DNA of 64,000 nt. It comes from Aedes albopictus (Eukaryota > Arthropoda > Insecta > Diptera > Culicidae). Positions within the stretch are counted from its first letter, which is position 1. Each line of letters starts with the position of its first letter. The translations under genes and the position numbers were made by a program. The stretch covers positions 326,334,175 through 326,398,174 of the forward strand of contig NC_085136.1 of assembly GCF_035046485.1 (NCBI RefSeq), written 5' to 3'. Below the pieces are notes generated by a model. It saw only the letters and a list, made by a program, of their open reading frames with translations, was not told the origin of the DNA and searched no databases. Positions 11,501 through 23,392 of the stretch are shown here, piece by piece.

Positions 11501-14500
11501 CTCCGGGATTACAACAGAAATTTCTCCAGGAATATCTACAGAAATTTATTCAAGACTTATTCCACAAATTTCTTTAGATTTTTTTTCAGAAATTTCTCCT
11601 GAAATTTCTATAGAAACTTCTCCAGGTATTTATCCAGGTATTCATTCAAGATTTTGTTCAGGAATTCCAGCAGTTATTTGGCAAGGATTCCTCTTGAAGT
11701 GTTCTCAATTATTTTTCAAAGCAAAATCTGCAAAAAGCTTCTCCAGCCATTGCTGCAGAAATTCCTCCAGGTGTTTCTCCGGGAATTCTTCCATGAATAT
11801 TTCCAGGGATTTATTATAAGTTTTCACCAAGATTTTTTTTAATAATATCTATAGAGTTTTTCCAAAAATTTCTCCAGAAGTCCATAAAACATTTTTCAAA
11901 TACTTCTTCAAGAGATTCCATTTGAAGTGTTTCATAAATTTCTTCCAGAAATATTTGCAGGCATACTTCTAGGGGGCCTTCAGGAGCTCAAACTGACACT
12001 TTTCCAGGTATTCCAGTAGAAATTTCTCATAGCATTCCTCCAGGAGTTTCTCAACAAAATTCTGCTGCAATTTCCGCAGTAGATTTTATACAAATACCCA
12101 GGAAGAAACTGCAAAAATTTCACCAGAAGTTTTCCATAAATTTCTCCAAGAATTCCTCCAGAAACTCTTCTAGCCACTTTTATAGAAATTCCTCGAAATA
12201 CCTCCGCAGGAATCCATCGAAGAATATTTCCAAAAATTCTGTGACGATTGCTCCAGGATTTCAGTAACATCAACATGAATTTCGCCAGGACTTTCCCAAC
12301 AATTGATCCAAAAAATCCTCCAGGAGATTTTTTTTTAGTTTTCTGGAATTTCTACAGTATTTCTTCAAGGGTTCCTCCAGAAGTTTTCAAATAAATTTTT
12401 CCACGAATTTCTCTGGAAACTCTTCTACTAATTTCAACAGAAACTCATCGAGGTATTCCTGCAGGAGTTCTTTCAGCAACATTTCCAAGAATTCCTTCAA
12501 AGATTTGTACGGAAGTTCCACAATACATTTTCTCAGGGATTTCTACAGAAAATGCTCAATGAATTTCTTCATAAGTTTCTTCATAAATTTCTTCAGTTAT
12601 TTCTCCCAGTCCTTCAGCAATTTTTTTTCAGGCCATACAGCCTGTGTGCATAAACTCCATAAGGCATTTATTCAGGAACTTCTAGAGAATTTATTCCGAT
12701 TTTTTTCTAGGAGTTTCTCCAGAAATTCCTGCAGAAGACTGTTAGGAAATTTCAAAAAAAAAAAACGTCGGAAATATTTTTTAGAATTTCCGCAAACGGC
12801 ACTAGAACAAATCGTTCTAAAATTGTTTCAAAGAATTTCTCAAGATTTTTTCCCACTAATTATACCAGACATTCTGGAATTCCATCATAGAAGGCTTCTT
12901 TCGGGGATTTCTCCAAAGATTCCTTCAGAAATTTCTCAAGAAATATCCCAGATATTCTTCAGCACTTCCTCCAAGAAATTTACTAGGATTCGGCAACTTC
13001 TCTCAAGAATTTATTTAAATTTCCCAGGAATTTATCAGAAATAATTTCCAATTAAAAAAAAAGGTCCCAGGTCTTATTCCAGGAATTTCTTGAGAGGATT
13101 CTCAAAAAAGTCCTTCAAGAGTTTTTTTAAATACCTACTTCAATAATTTTTCCTGAAATTTTTAAGATTTTTTTTGATTATTCACGCAATCTTCAGTAAC
13201 TCCCCCAAAACATTATGCGAGGATTAAGTCGAGAATTTGCCATTTTTTTAGAAGCCTTTCTAGGATAACTTCCAAAACTGTCTCCAGAAATTTCTCTACT
13301 GATCCTTCCAGCAATTTCTCCAGGAATCCTTCTTCAGATCTCCACATGATTTTTTCTTCCAAGAATACCTACAGGAGCTTCTTTAAGTGCCGCTTCAAAT
13401 GTTGCTCCAGCAAACTCTTTTGGAATAACTACAGATTCTACAGGCATTTTTCCAGAAATTCTTTCAATACCTCTGAAAACTGCCCTATTATTTTTTAAGA
13501 AATTCCTTCGCAAACTTCTCTAGGATTTTTTCTGCCAGTGGCTGAGGAGTGCCTCCTGAAAGTTGTCTGACAATTTGTTCGAAAGCTTTTTCCAGAAATT
13601 TCTTTAGAAGTTTTATTAAAAGTATTTTCAATAATTAATCCACATCATTCAAGTTTTCTTTCAAAAACTTCTCCAATTATTTCTCCAACGAAATCGTCAG
13701 AAGTCTGTCCATTAGTTATTCCAATAATTTCGCTGGGAATTCTTCCAGACATTTCTTCCGAAACTCCTCCAAGAAATTGAAATTTCTTTGGAAATTGTTC
13801 CAGGAATATTTTTAAGAATTGTCCAATTGTTTCTGCAGGGATTTCACCTGGCATTTTTTTTTCAGGTTTCCCACCGAAAATGTCTTCTAAAATTGTTTCA
13901 GGAATTCCTCAAGTACTTTTTCCAACGATTTCTCCGTAAGTTTCTCCATGAACTTCACCAAAAATCTTTCCAAAAACTCTGCAGAAATTTCTCGAAGTAT
14001 TTCGAAGAAGTTTCTCTACACATTTTTTCAGGAATGTTCAGAACAGATTTATTTTTTTATTACTCCAAGAAGAAGTTTTTATATAAATTTCTTCGGGAAT
14101 TTATCCAGTTTGCATCCAAAAATTTGATCAGAAATTTGTTCAGCATTTTCTACAAGGATTCTTCCAGAAATTTTTTCCACGAGTTTCTCCAGGTATTTCT
14201 CCAAACACTCCTCTAGTGAATTTTACAAAAATTCTTTGAAGTATTTCTTCAGTATTTTTTCCAGTAGTTATTCCATACACTTTTCCATATTTCTGGAATT
14301 CCGATAAAAATTTCTCAAATAATTCTTCCAGGATATTTTTAAAAAACTCCCCCAGGAATTCCTACAGAAGATTTTATAGAAATTTTTCCAGGTATTCATC
14401 CAGGTAGGCATCTTAAAATTTCATCAGGGTTTTCTCTGATAATTGGTGCAGGGACTCCTCTGGGAATTTTCCATAAAAAATATCCTGGAACGTCTTCAGT

Positions 14501-17500
14501 CATTTCTTCAATAATTCCTCGCGGTAATTCACCAGGAATACCTTCAAGGATTTCTTCAATAATTCAATCAGACACTTTTCCAGCAATACCTACTGGACTT
14601 CCACCAGGATTTTTTCCCAAAAACTCCTCCGGAAATATCTCCAAAAGTATATTTTAAAATTTCTCCAAAAGTTTTTATACCAGTTTCTCTAGGGATTTTC
14701 TTGAAATTCACTCTAGGATATTATTAGGAGTTTTTTTTTACAGTATTATCGGAAACAGTCATTTCTGCTGAAATTCCACGAGGTGTTCCATTACAAATAT
14801 CGCCAGGAATACCTCCAGGAGTTTCTCAAGTAATTTCTACACGAGTATTTGTAGAATCTCCAGGAATTTCTTCAGAATATTCTTGAAGAAATTTTTATAC
14901 AAATTTCTGCAGAAATGTATTCATCCAAGAATTCCCCCAGGTATTACTACTGAAGTTTGTATAGATATTTCTCCAAGATTCTATAAAGGTATTCATCTAA
15001 TGAATTCTTAAACAATTTTTACCAGAATTGTTCTAAAAGTTTTTTCATAAATTTCTCCAAGGATTTCTCCAGGAACTTCTCCAGGCATTTCTGCAGGAAT
15101 TCCTATCGGGAATTCTACAAGAATTATTCCAGAAAATCTTGCTTTGATTTCTTCAGGATTTCCTGGTGCCTAAAATTTCTCAAAGAGTGGCTCCAAAAAT
15201 CCACCTGACTTTCTTCCAGAGATTTTGTTCGAAGAGTTCTTATACTAACCTCTTCAGAGGTTTATCCCGGTATTCATTCAAGGATTCCTACAATAATTTC
15301 TACAGAAGTTTTTTTTATAGAAACTTCTCCAGGAGTTTATCCAGATATCAATCCAAGAATTGCATCAGAAATCTCTCTGATGTGATGTGTTTTTTTTTAG
15401 TTTTAGGAATATGTCAAGGAAATTATTCAAAAAAACTTTTTCCAAAAATATTTATGAAAATTTCTCTTAAAATTCCTAAAGTAATTACTCCAGTTTCTCT
15501 CCGAATTTCTCTCAAAAAATTTCTTCTGCAATCCCAGATATTTCCAGCAACTTGTCCACCAATTCCGCCAGAAATTTCTCAGAGTTTCTTCAGGGTTTTT
15601 TTCACCACCTCTTCCAATCAATTTTCCAACAATTGCTCAAGAAGCTTTTCCGTTTTTTTACTGAGACTTGCCAGCGAACTACTTCAGAACATTGATCAGG
15701 GATATCTCCAGAAATTTCATTACGAATTTGTCTAGAAAGCCATTTCGGGGTTTCGCCAAGGATTCATTTCAAAAATTTTCTCAGATATTTCTCCAGAAAC
15801 TTCTCCAAAACTGCTGCAGAAGCTTTCACAATTTACTACAAGAAGTTTCACAGAAATGTCTCATGAGCTTTTTAAAAAAATTCTTCCACGATTCTGGCGG
15901 TTCTTTCAAGGGTTTATTTGGAAATTTGCAAGTTTTCTATAAATTTCTTCGGAGCTTTCTCTAAGAATTCCAAAGATTTTTTGCCATTATTTTAAAGAAA
16001 TTTGTTCAGTTTTCTTCTGGACCAAAATTCTTCTTCAACCGTTCCAGAATTCCAGCTACATATTCCAACAATTCACCAGAAATTTGTCAAAATGTCCATC
16101 CGAGAATTTTTAAATTGAGTTTCGTCAGATTTTATCAGGAACGCCGTTTTACCAAGAACTCCTTCATAAGGAGGGGAATAGTAAACTTTAGGAAACACAT
16201 TCCAAGATATTGTGGGAGGTAGCCTAAGAATTTGCAATGGTTGAATCAGTGGAAGTTATGCCACAGGAAAAAATTATTGGAAACTAGACTAGAAAAAGTT
16301 TTGGGAATTCCTCCGATTTTTTTTTTTTGAGGATTACTTCTAGAATTTCTCCGCGAATTCCTCTAGGAATTCCTCCGGGAATTCCTCTGCGAATTCCTCT
16401 GAGAATTCCTCCGGGAATTTCTCCTGGAATTCTTCCGGGAATACCTCTGGAAATTTCTCCGAAAATTTCCCTGGGAATTCTTCTAGGATCTACTCTGGAA
16501 ATTCCTCTACGAATTCATCTAGAAATTTCTTCGCAAATTCCTCAAGGAATTCCTCCGTAATTTTTTTTTTTGAGAATTTCTCCGGAAATTCCAATAAGAT
16601 ATCCTCCGGGAATAGCTCTGGGATTTTTTCCGGGAATTCCTCCGGGTATTTCTTCATGAACTCCTCAGGGAATTTCTCCGAGAATTCCTCCTAGAATTCT
16701 TCTGGAAATTCCTCTGGGAATAACTATGGAAATTCGTCCGGGAATTCCTCTCAGAATTTCTCTAGGAATTCCTATGGAAAATCCTCTGGCAATTCCTCTG
16801 GAAATTCCTCTGAGAATTTCTCTGGGAATGTCTCAGGGAATTCCTCTGGGAGCTCCTCTAGGAATTCCTTTAAAAATTCTTATAGGAATCCCGCTAAGAA
16901 TTTCTTTAAGAATTCCTTTGGGAATTCCTTTAGGATTTCCTGTGGCAATTGCCCTAGGAATCCCTCTGGAAAATCCTCAGGCAATTTCTCTGGGAATTTC
17001 TTTGGGTGTTCCTCTGAGAATTCCCTCTAGCAATTTCTCGAGGAATTCCTCTGGAAAATTCCACTGGGAAGTCCTCGGGGATTTCTCTGGAAATTTCTGT
17101 GAGAGATCCTCTGGGAATTCCTCTAATAATTTCTCTAGGAATTTTTGTGGGAATATCTCTGAGATTACCTCTGGAATTTCCACTAGAAATTTCTCGATGA
17201 ATTCCTCCTGTAAATTCTCTAGAAATTTTCCAGTAAATTCTTCTGGGAATTCCTTTGTGAATTCCCATAGGAAGTCCTCTGTTAATTCCTCTGGGAATTA
17301 CTCTGGGAATTCCTGGGAATTTCCTTTGGTGAATTCTCCGGAAATTTCTTTGGGAGTTCCTTTGCGAATTTTCCTTAGAATTCCTCTAGGAATTTCTCTA
17401 AGAATTCCCTCGAGGAATGTCTCTGGTAAATTCTCTAAGAATTGCTCTGGGAATTCCTCTAAGATTTCCTCAAGGAATTCCTTTGGGAATTCCTCTGAGA

Positions 17501-19008
17501 GTTCTCTTAGGGTTTCCTCTAGGAAATCTTCTCAGAATGCAAATAGTTTCTTTAGCGATTCCTCAGACATTTTCCAATCGATATTTCCAGAAATTTCTCC
17601 AGACCTCCTTCAAGCTATCCGCTTAACCCCATATTGCCTTTTTTCCCGTTCCAGGATCGCCGCCATCTTCCGGAAACCTGGCGAGAACAACTCGGACAAC
17701 GCCATGATCTCGATCTACCCGTTCGGCGATGAGTACTTTGCCTTCACCGAGAGTCCCATCATCCACAAGATTGACCCACGTACTCTGGATACCTCAACCA
17801 AGCTGAACGTCTCTGATTACGTCGGCATCGTGAACCACACCTCGCATCCGCACGTCATGTCCGACGGCACCGTGTACAATCTGGGCTGCTCGGTGACCAA
17901 GACGGGCCCAGCCTACACAATCATCTGCTTCCCGCATGGGGAGAACATGTTCGAGAACGCGCGGATCGTGGCTTCGGTGCCGGCCCGGTGGAAGTTCCAT
18001 CCCGGATACATGCACACCTTTGGGATAACGGAGAACTACTTTGTGGTGGTCGAGCAGCCGTTGAGTGTGTCGGTGCCGTCGATGCTGGTCAGTCAGATTA
18101 GGAACGAGCCGATGGCTTCGTCGTTGAAGTGGTTCGAGAATCAGCAGACGTACATCTACCTGTTGGATAGGGACAGTGGCGAGCTGAAGCATACGTATCA
18201 TGCGGAGTCCTTCTTCTACCTTCATATCATCAATCAGTACGAGAAGGACGACCACGTGGTACTGGATATCTGTTGCTACAAGGACCCAGCCATGCTTAAT
18301 TGTATGTACGTAGACACGATGAAGAACATGCAGCAGAATCCGGACTACGCCAAAATGTTCCGGGGACGTCCGTTGCGGTTCGTGCTGCCTTTGAATTACA
18401 AGGATACAGTGAGGAGCTCGTCGGCGAGTATTTTCTCCGTGAGTCGACCTTGGAGTTGCCTGATCAAGAAGTTGAACGACGGCGAAAAGAAGATCGATAG
18501 CGATGAGGACCGCGGAGAACTGACCCTGAAGAACCTTGTGACACTACAGAACACCAAGGCGACGGCGTACGTTATGCCCGACGAAAGCGTATTCTGCAAA
18601 CCGGAGTTGCTCTGCGACTTGGGATGTGAAACGCCCAGAATCCACTACGAGGAGAACCTCGGTCGTGACTACCGGTATTTCTACGCCATCAGCTCGGACG
18701 TAGATGCCAGCAATCCCGGAACGCTGATCAAGGTGGACGTCGTGGACAAGACCAAGCTGACGTGGTGTGAGGAGAACGTCTATCCGAGCGAACCGATCTT
18801 CGTGCCAAGCCCGGATCCACAGTCGGAGGACGATGGCGTTGTGCTAGCGGCTATGGTTTGGGGTCGCGAAGAGGAGAATCGAGTCGGACTGTTGATACTG
18901 GACGCCAAGACGTTTACGGAGATTGCAAGGAGTGAGTTCACAACACCAGGACCGGTGCCCAAGTGTTTGCACGGGTGGTTCCAATCGTCATCGAAGCGCG
19001 CTGACTAA
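8570..19008 (+). CDS. ninaB: Carotenoid oxygenase NinaB (carotenoid cleavage / isomerase), three exons
   Basis: Iron(II) carotenoid oxygenase of the RPE65/BCO family; in insects this single enzyme cleaves carotenoids to make the retinoid of visual pigment. Exons inferred from splice sites and frame: 8570-8929 (donor GTGATT), 9001-9422 (donor GTAAGT), 17655-19008 (acceptor CCGTTCCAG), giving 711 residues. The first 120 residues and a little more form an acidic, Ser-rich extension; the core begins near NVWLRSCEQEIVEPI and includes GSLLRNGPG. Four candidate iron-ligand histidines are present in conserved settings: SHPHVMSDG (H325/H327), MHTFGIT (H381), YLHIINQYE (H451), LHGWF (H700). Introns are 71 bp and 8,232 bp. 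The start is chosen because it follows the TATA/initiator pair. The extension is long compared with Drosophila NinaB (about 620 residues in all). No lesion is visible. Confidence 0.93.
9430..17640. repeat. ninaB intron 2: 8.2 kb of decayed 12-bp GGAATTCC-type repeats
   Basis: Almost the whole intron consists of eroded TTTCTCCAGGAATTCC-like blocks. The last 1.3 kb (16330-17600) is better preserved, with CTCTGGGAATTC recurring every 12 bases. Because this unit has no stop codon in the ninaB frame, an open frame runs from 16726 straight into exon 3; its repeat-encoded Gly-Ile-Pro-Leu and Asn-Ser-Ser residues are intronic, as the CCGTTCCAG acceptor and loss of family similarity upstream of 17655 show. 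No gene is seen inside the intron. Confidence 0.85.
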
Positions 19009-19161
19009 TGACTCTAGTGGGAGACGTGCAAACAATGTTCCCATGAATCAATCAATCAATCGATTCGGGCTTTCTGTTCTGACCCGCCGATATCGGGACG
19101 GGCACTGATTTGATGACCGCGTTTGTAGATGGAGGAGGTGTTCAATTATGCATGCATGCGG

Positions 19162-19240
19162 AATAAAGTACATTATCAGCTAGCATGATGGGCACATTTG
19201 GAATTCGTTTATTGATGTTAGCGACTTGGTCACAATAAAT
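19162..19240 (+). terminator. ninaB: Polyadenylation signals after ninaB
   Basis: AATAAA at 19162-19167 and a second one near 19234, within 230 bases of the stop codon at 19008. Confidence 0.5.
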
Positions 19241-19720
19241 CAGATGTTTGACTAGCACGCAGTATGTAGTTATTCCCGTACAAAGGGGTTCGAAAGATGG
19301 CCACTGACGTACCTAGAGTTTTTAATAGGGAACTTTAAAGAGCATAATCAAAGATATTCCTCTGGCAATTGGGTTTTTAAATTAAGAAAAATGTATTGAT
19401 TTTTTGATTTTATGCGAAAGAGCACCTTTTTCTGAACCACCATGATTTTTTTCAGATTTTTAGAACTTCATTTTGGTACCTAAAATCGCTTTCGAAGAGA
19501 TTTTTCGAAATCACCTTTTGACAGCTGGCCAACTGCTTGACAGCTCCGCCCAGTACAAAATGCGACAAGGGGTGATTCGACAAATCGCTCCCATACAAAC
19601 CTCATACTGATTTTTAAATAGGTTCCCGGGAACCAAAATTCATGAAAATTTGGATTTCGGCTCAGTTTTGCATGCAGATTCTGAATATGGAATTATCTCA
19701 ACACCGCTAAAGAAGCCAAT
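19241..19720. other. Intergenic segment between ninaB and the 12-bp array
   Basis: No open frame or recognisable element. The segment is unique-looking and moderately AT-rich; it may hold regulatory sequence but nothing specific is identified. Confidence 0.4.
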
Positions 19721-19724
19721 TCCT

Positions 19725-21512
19725 CTAGGATTGGCCAATTCCTTTTGGAATTCATTCGGGAATTCCTCCGGAAATTCCTCAAGGTATTCCCCCGAAATTC
19801 AATAAGGAATTCCTCTGTGCATTCTTCCGGGAATTTGTCTGAGAATTCCTCTGATAATTTCTCTAAGAATTTCTCTGGGAATTCCTTTGGGAATTAATCA
19901 AGAAATTCCTTTAGGGATTACTTCGGGAATTCCTCTGCCAAATTCATCTGGGAATTCCTATGAAAATTCCTCCGGAAATTTCTTCGGGAATTTCTCTGGA
20001 AATTTCACCGGGAATTCCTCTAGGAATACCTCTAGGAAGTTCTCCGGGAATTCCTCTAGGAATTACTCCTGGGTTTCCTCTAGGAATTCCTCCAGGAATT
20101 CCCCTAAGAATTCCTCTAGGAGTTCCTCCGGGAATTCCCCTAAGAATTCCTCTGGGAATTCCTCTGGGAATTCCTCTGGGAATTCCTCTGGGAATTCCTC
20201 TGGGAATTCCTCTGGGAATTCCTCTGGGAATTCCTCCGGAAATGCCTCTGGGAATTCTTCCGGGAATCACTCTGGGAATTCCTCCGGGAATTCCTCTGGG
20301 AATTCCTCCGGGAATTCCTCTGGGAATTCCTCTGGGGATTCCTCCTGGAATTCCTCCGGGAATTCCTGTGGGAATTCCTCCGGGAATCACTCTCGGAATT
20401 CCTCCGGGAATTCCTCTGGGAATTCCTCTGAGAAATCCTAAAGAAATTCATCCAGAAATTACTCTAGGAATTCCTCCGGGAATTCCGCTGCCAAATTCCT
20501 CTTATGGGAATTCCTCTGGAAATTCCTCCAGGAACTCCTCTGGGAATTACACCGAGAATTCCTCTAGAAATTCCGCTGGGAATTCCTCGAGGAATTCTGC
20601 TGGAAATTTCTCTAGGAATTCCTCCGGGAATTCCCCTAGGAATTCCTCTAGGAATTTCTCCGGAAATTCCTCTAGGAATTTCTCCGGAAATCCCTCTAGG
20701 AATTTCTTCGGAAATTGCTTTAGGAATTTCTCCGGGAATTCCTCTAGGAACTCCTCTAGGAATTCCTCTAGGAACTCCTCTAGGAATTCCTCTAGGAACT
20801 CCTCTAGGAATTCCTCTAGGAACTCCTCAAGGAATTCCTCTAGGAATTCCTCTAGGAATTCCTCTAGGAATTCCTCTAGGAATTCCTCTAGGAATTCCTC
20901 TAGGAATTTCTCTAGGAATTCCTCTAGGAATTTCTCTAAGAATTCCTCCGGGAATTTCTCTAGGAATTCGTCCAGGAATTTCTCTAGGAATTCTTCCAGG
21001 AATTTCTCCGGGAATTTCGCCGGGAATTCCGCCGGGAATTTCTCTGGGAATCCCTCTTGCAAATTCCTCTGGGAATTCCTCCAGGAATTCCACTTGCAGA
21101 TTCCTCTGGGGATTCCTCCGGAAATTCCTCTGGGAATTCCTCTGGGAATTTCTCCGGAAATTCCCCTAGGAATTCCTCTAGGAATTCTTCTGGGAATTCC
21201 TCTAGGAATTCTTCAGGGAATTCCTCTAGGAATTCTTCTGGGAATTCCTCTAGGAATTCTTCTGGGAATTCCTTTAGGAATTCCTCCGGGAATTCTTCTA
21301 GGATTTCCAACGGCAATTCCTCTTGGAATTTTTTTTGGGAATTCCTCAATAAATTCCTTCAGAAATTCCTCTAGGAATTCCTCCGGGAATTCCTCTAGTA
21401 TTTCCTCCGGGAATTCCTCTAGGAATTCCACCGGGAATTCCTCTAGGAATTCCACCGGGAATTCCTCTAAGAATTCCTCTGGAAATTCTTCAAGGAATTC
21501 CTCCGGGTTTCC
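19725..21512. repeat. 12-bp minisatellite with GGAATTCC core, ending at the ADGF 5' end
   Basis: Tandem array with unit GGGAATTCCTCT or AGGAATTCCTCT. The core GGAATTCC is self-complementary and carries an EcoRI site. Homogeneous blocks lie at 20130-20440 (GGG variant) and 20600-20970 (AGG variant); the ends are more eroded. A 12-bp period is four codons and both strands lack stops, so long artefact frames exist in several phases (for example 19960-21528 plus and 20547-21062 minus). The array ends about 95 bp before the deaminase start codon. Confidence 0.95.
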
Positions 21513-21524
21513 CTTGCTACACCA

Positions 21525-21668
21525 ATGAAATCAGCCTTCCAACATTCGAATTTATTGGATTGGGGTGAGGTCAAACCAGTCTTTTCCGACTTCATCAAGC
21601 GTGGAAATGGGTTCCCCGGTGCTGTTTCTGGTCTGGTTTCCTCTGGTAAGCTGCATTTCAATCGGTAA
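21525..21668 (+). other. Possible upstream ORF overlapping the ADGF start
   Basis: An ATG at 21525 opens a frame out of phase with the deaminase ATG at 21607, running past it (47 codons to the TAA at 21666-21668 if unspliced). Whether it is in the mRNA depends on the start site: a TCAGCC initiator-like motif at 21531 would begin transcription after this ATG. Confidence 0.3.
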
Positions 21669-23338
21669 GTCCTGCTACACTATCTTGAAGGTCAAATCAA
21701 ACATCTCTCGGATTTTTTTTTCCAGATTATGCCACAAAACGTCACACCATCTTGGCCGCGGAAAAACAGCTTTCCACCGGAGGTCATGCTTTCCTCACGG
21801 TCAAGGAACTCAAGGCCGACGAAGTCCTCATGACCCTCAAGAACAAAACCATAACCGAAGGGGTTACCAACCCCAGCTCTTTCGCCCCAGCTATGCACTT
21901 TTTCCAAGCCAAACCCCTCATTGATCAGAGCAGCATTTTCAAAATTGTTCGCGCCATGCCAAAAGGTTCGGTCCTGCATCTACACAACACGGCAGCGGTT
22001 ACCGCCGAGTGGATCATCAAGAACCTCACCTACAGACCGGAGGCCAAGATGTGCGAGTCCGAGGGAAACATCTACTTCACCACTCGGAAAACTCCGTTCT
22101 GTCCGGAAGAATCCCTGCAGTCCATACAGACGCTTCGTACGAAAAACGGCTCGACGGAGGCCTTCGACACCTGGCTGGAGTCTCACATCAACCTGAAAAA
22201 GGGCGACCCCGCGCTGATGCACGCCGATATCAACACCGTGTGGGTGGAGTTCGAGAAGATGTTCTCGGTGATACGGGACTTTGTCAACTACCGGCCGTTC
22301 TTCGAAGCGTTCCACATGCAGCTGCTGAAGGAGTTCTACGAAGATAATGTGCAGTATATGGAGTTGAGGATGCCGCTGTCCAAGCTGTACGACACGGATG
22401 GGAAAGCTTACGACGAAGCTCAGGTGGCTGGTATTGTGACCAATTTGATCGAAACCTTCAAAGCCAGTCATCCGGGCTTTGTGGGAGCCAAGATCATATT
22501 CTCCAAGCATCGGGGGGTCGACAGCGGAACGGCGCAGGATCTGCTGAAGTCTTACGTGAAGTTGAAGTGAGTTGCGCTATGAAGCTCTAGGATTTGTACT
22601 GATTGATCTGTTTGCAGCAAGGAGTTTCCAAAGCTGGTAGTTGGATTCGATCTCGTCGGTCAGGAGGACATCAACCAACCTTTGACTAGCTTCCTGGACG
22701 AACTTCAGGAATTCCGGAAAACTACGCCTTACTTCTTCCACGCTGGAGAGACGAGTAACCCCAGTCAAACGACATACAACTTCAGTCCTTCGACTAACCG
22801 AAGAAAACTTCTTTTCAGATGGTTACGGTAGCGAGGCAGATCTCAATCTGATTGATGCCATCTTGCTGGACAGTCGACGTATTGGACACGGCTTCTCGCT
22901 CTACAAACATCCCGTTCTACGGAAGCTGGTCAAGTCGGAAGGGATTGCTCTGGAGGTGTGTCCTTTGTCCAACCAGGTCCTACGGTTGGTGAACGATCTG
23001 CGAAACCATCCGGCTGTGTACTACGTATCGGAGAGTATACCCATTGTGATCTCGGCTGATGATCCGGGTTTTTGGGACAGCAAGGGTGTCAGCTATGACT
23101 TCTACTATGCGTTGATGGCGATTGCACCCAGCTCGACCGGGATTGGATTTCTCAAACAGATTGTATGGGATTCAGTAAGGTTAGTATAAAGTACCGTAGA
23201 TGTTTCAAGGTCAACCATAACATTTATTATTCTAGGTACAGCTCCTTAACACCGGAGGAACGGACGGAGTATTCAGAAATACTCCAACCAAAGTGGGACC
23301 GATTTCTAGATGACCTCATCGCTGGGAAGTTATTCTAA
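21607..23338 (+). CDS. ADGF: Secreted adenosine deaminase, ADGF/ADA2 (CECR1) type, five exons
   Basis: Zinc enzyme that deaminates extracellular adenosine to inosine; ADGF proteins are secreted growth-factor-like deaminases, and saliva forms exist in blood feeders. Exons by splice sites and frame: 21607-21664, 21726-22566, 22618-22754, 22819-23179, 23236-23338, giving 499 residues, normal for the family. Exon 1 encodes a signal peptide starting MGSPVLFLVWFPLVSC. Catalytic motifs: LHLHNTA (H104, H106, zinc), HAGET (H341, E344), RIGHG (H369), CPLSNQ and SADDPG (D426/D427). Introns are 51-64 bp except that each is short, typical for insects. The 12-bp array lies immediately upstream. The next gene is convergent, with its stop codon only 54 bp away. 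Whether this copy is salivary or general cannot be told from sequence. Confidence 0.93.
23223..23228 (-). terminator. Possible phosphatase polyadenylation signal inside ADGF intron 4
   Basis: AATAAA on the minus strand, about 165 bases beyond the phosphatase stop codon (23393). Confidence 0.4.
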
Positions 23339-23392
23339 AACGGCTTCTGGAATACCAATTATCATACCACACTACCAATATCACAATTACAA

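Noticed and set aside
19960..21528. 522-codon plus-strand frame and overlapping frames on both strands (Gly-Ile-Pro-Leu, Asn-Ser-Ser, Glu-Phe-Leu repeats)
   Set aside because: Translations of the 12-bp array in different phases, all open because the unit lacks stops.
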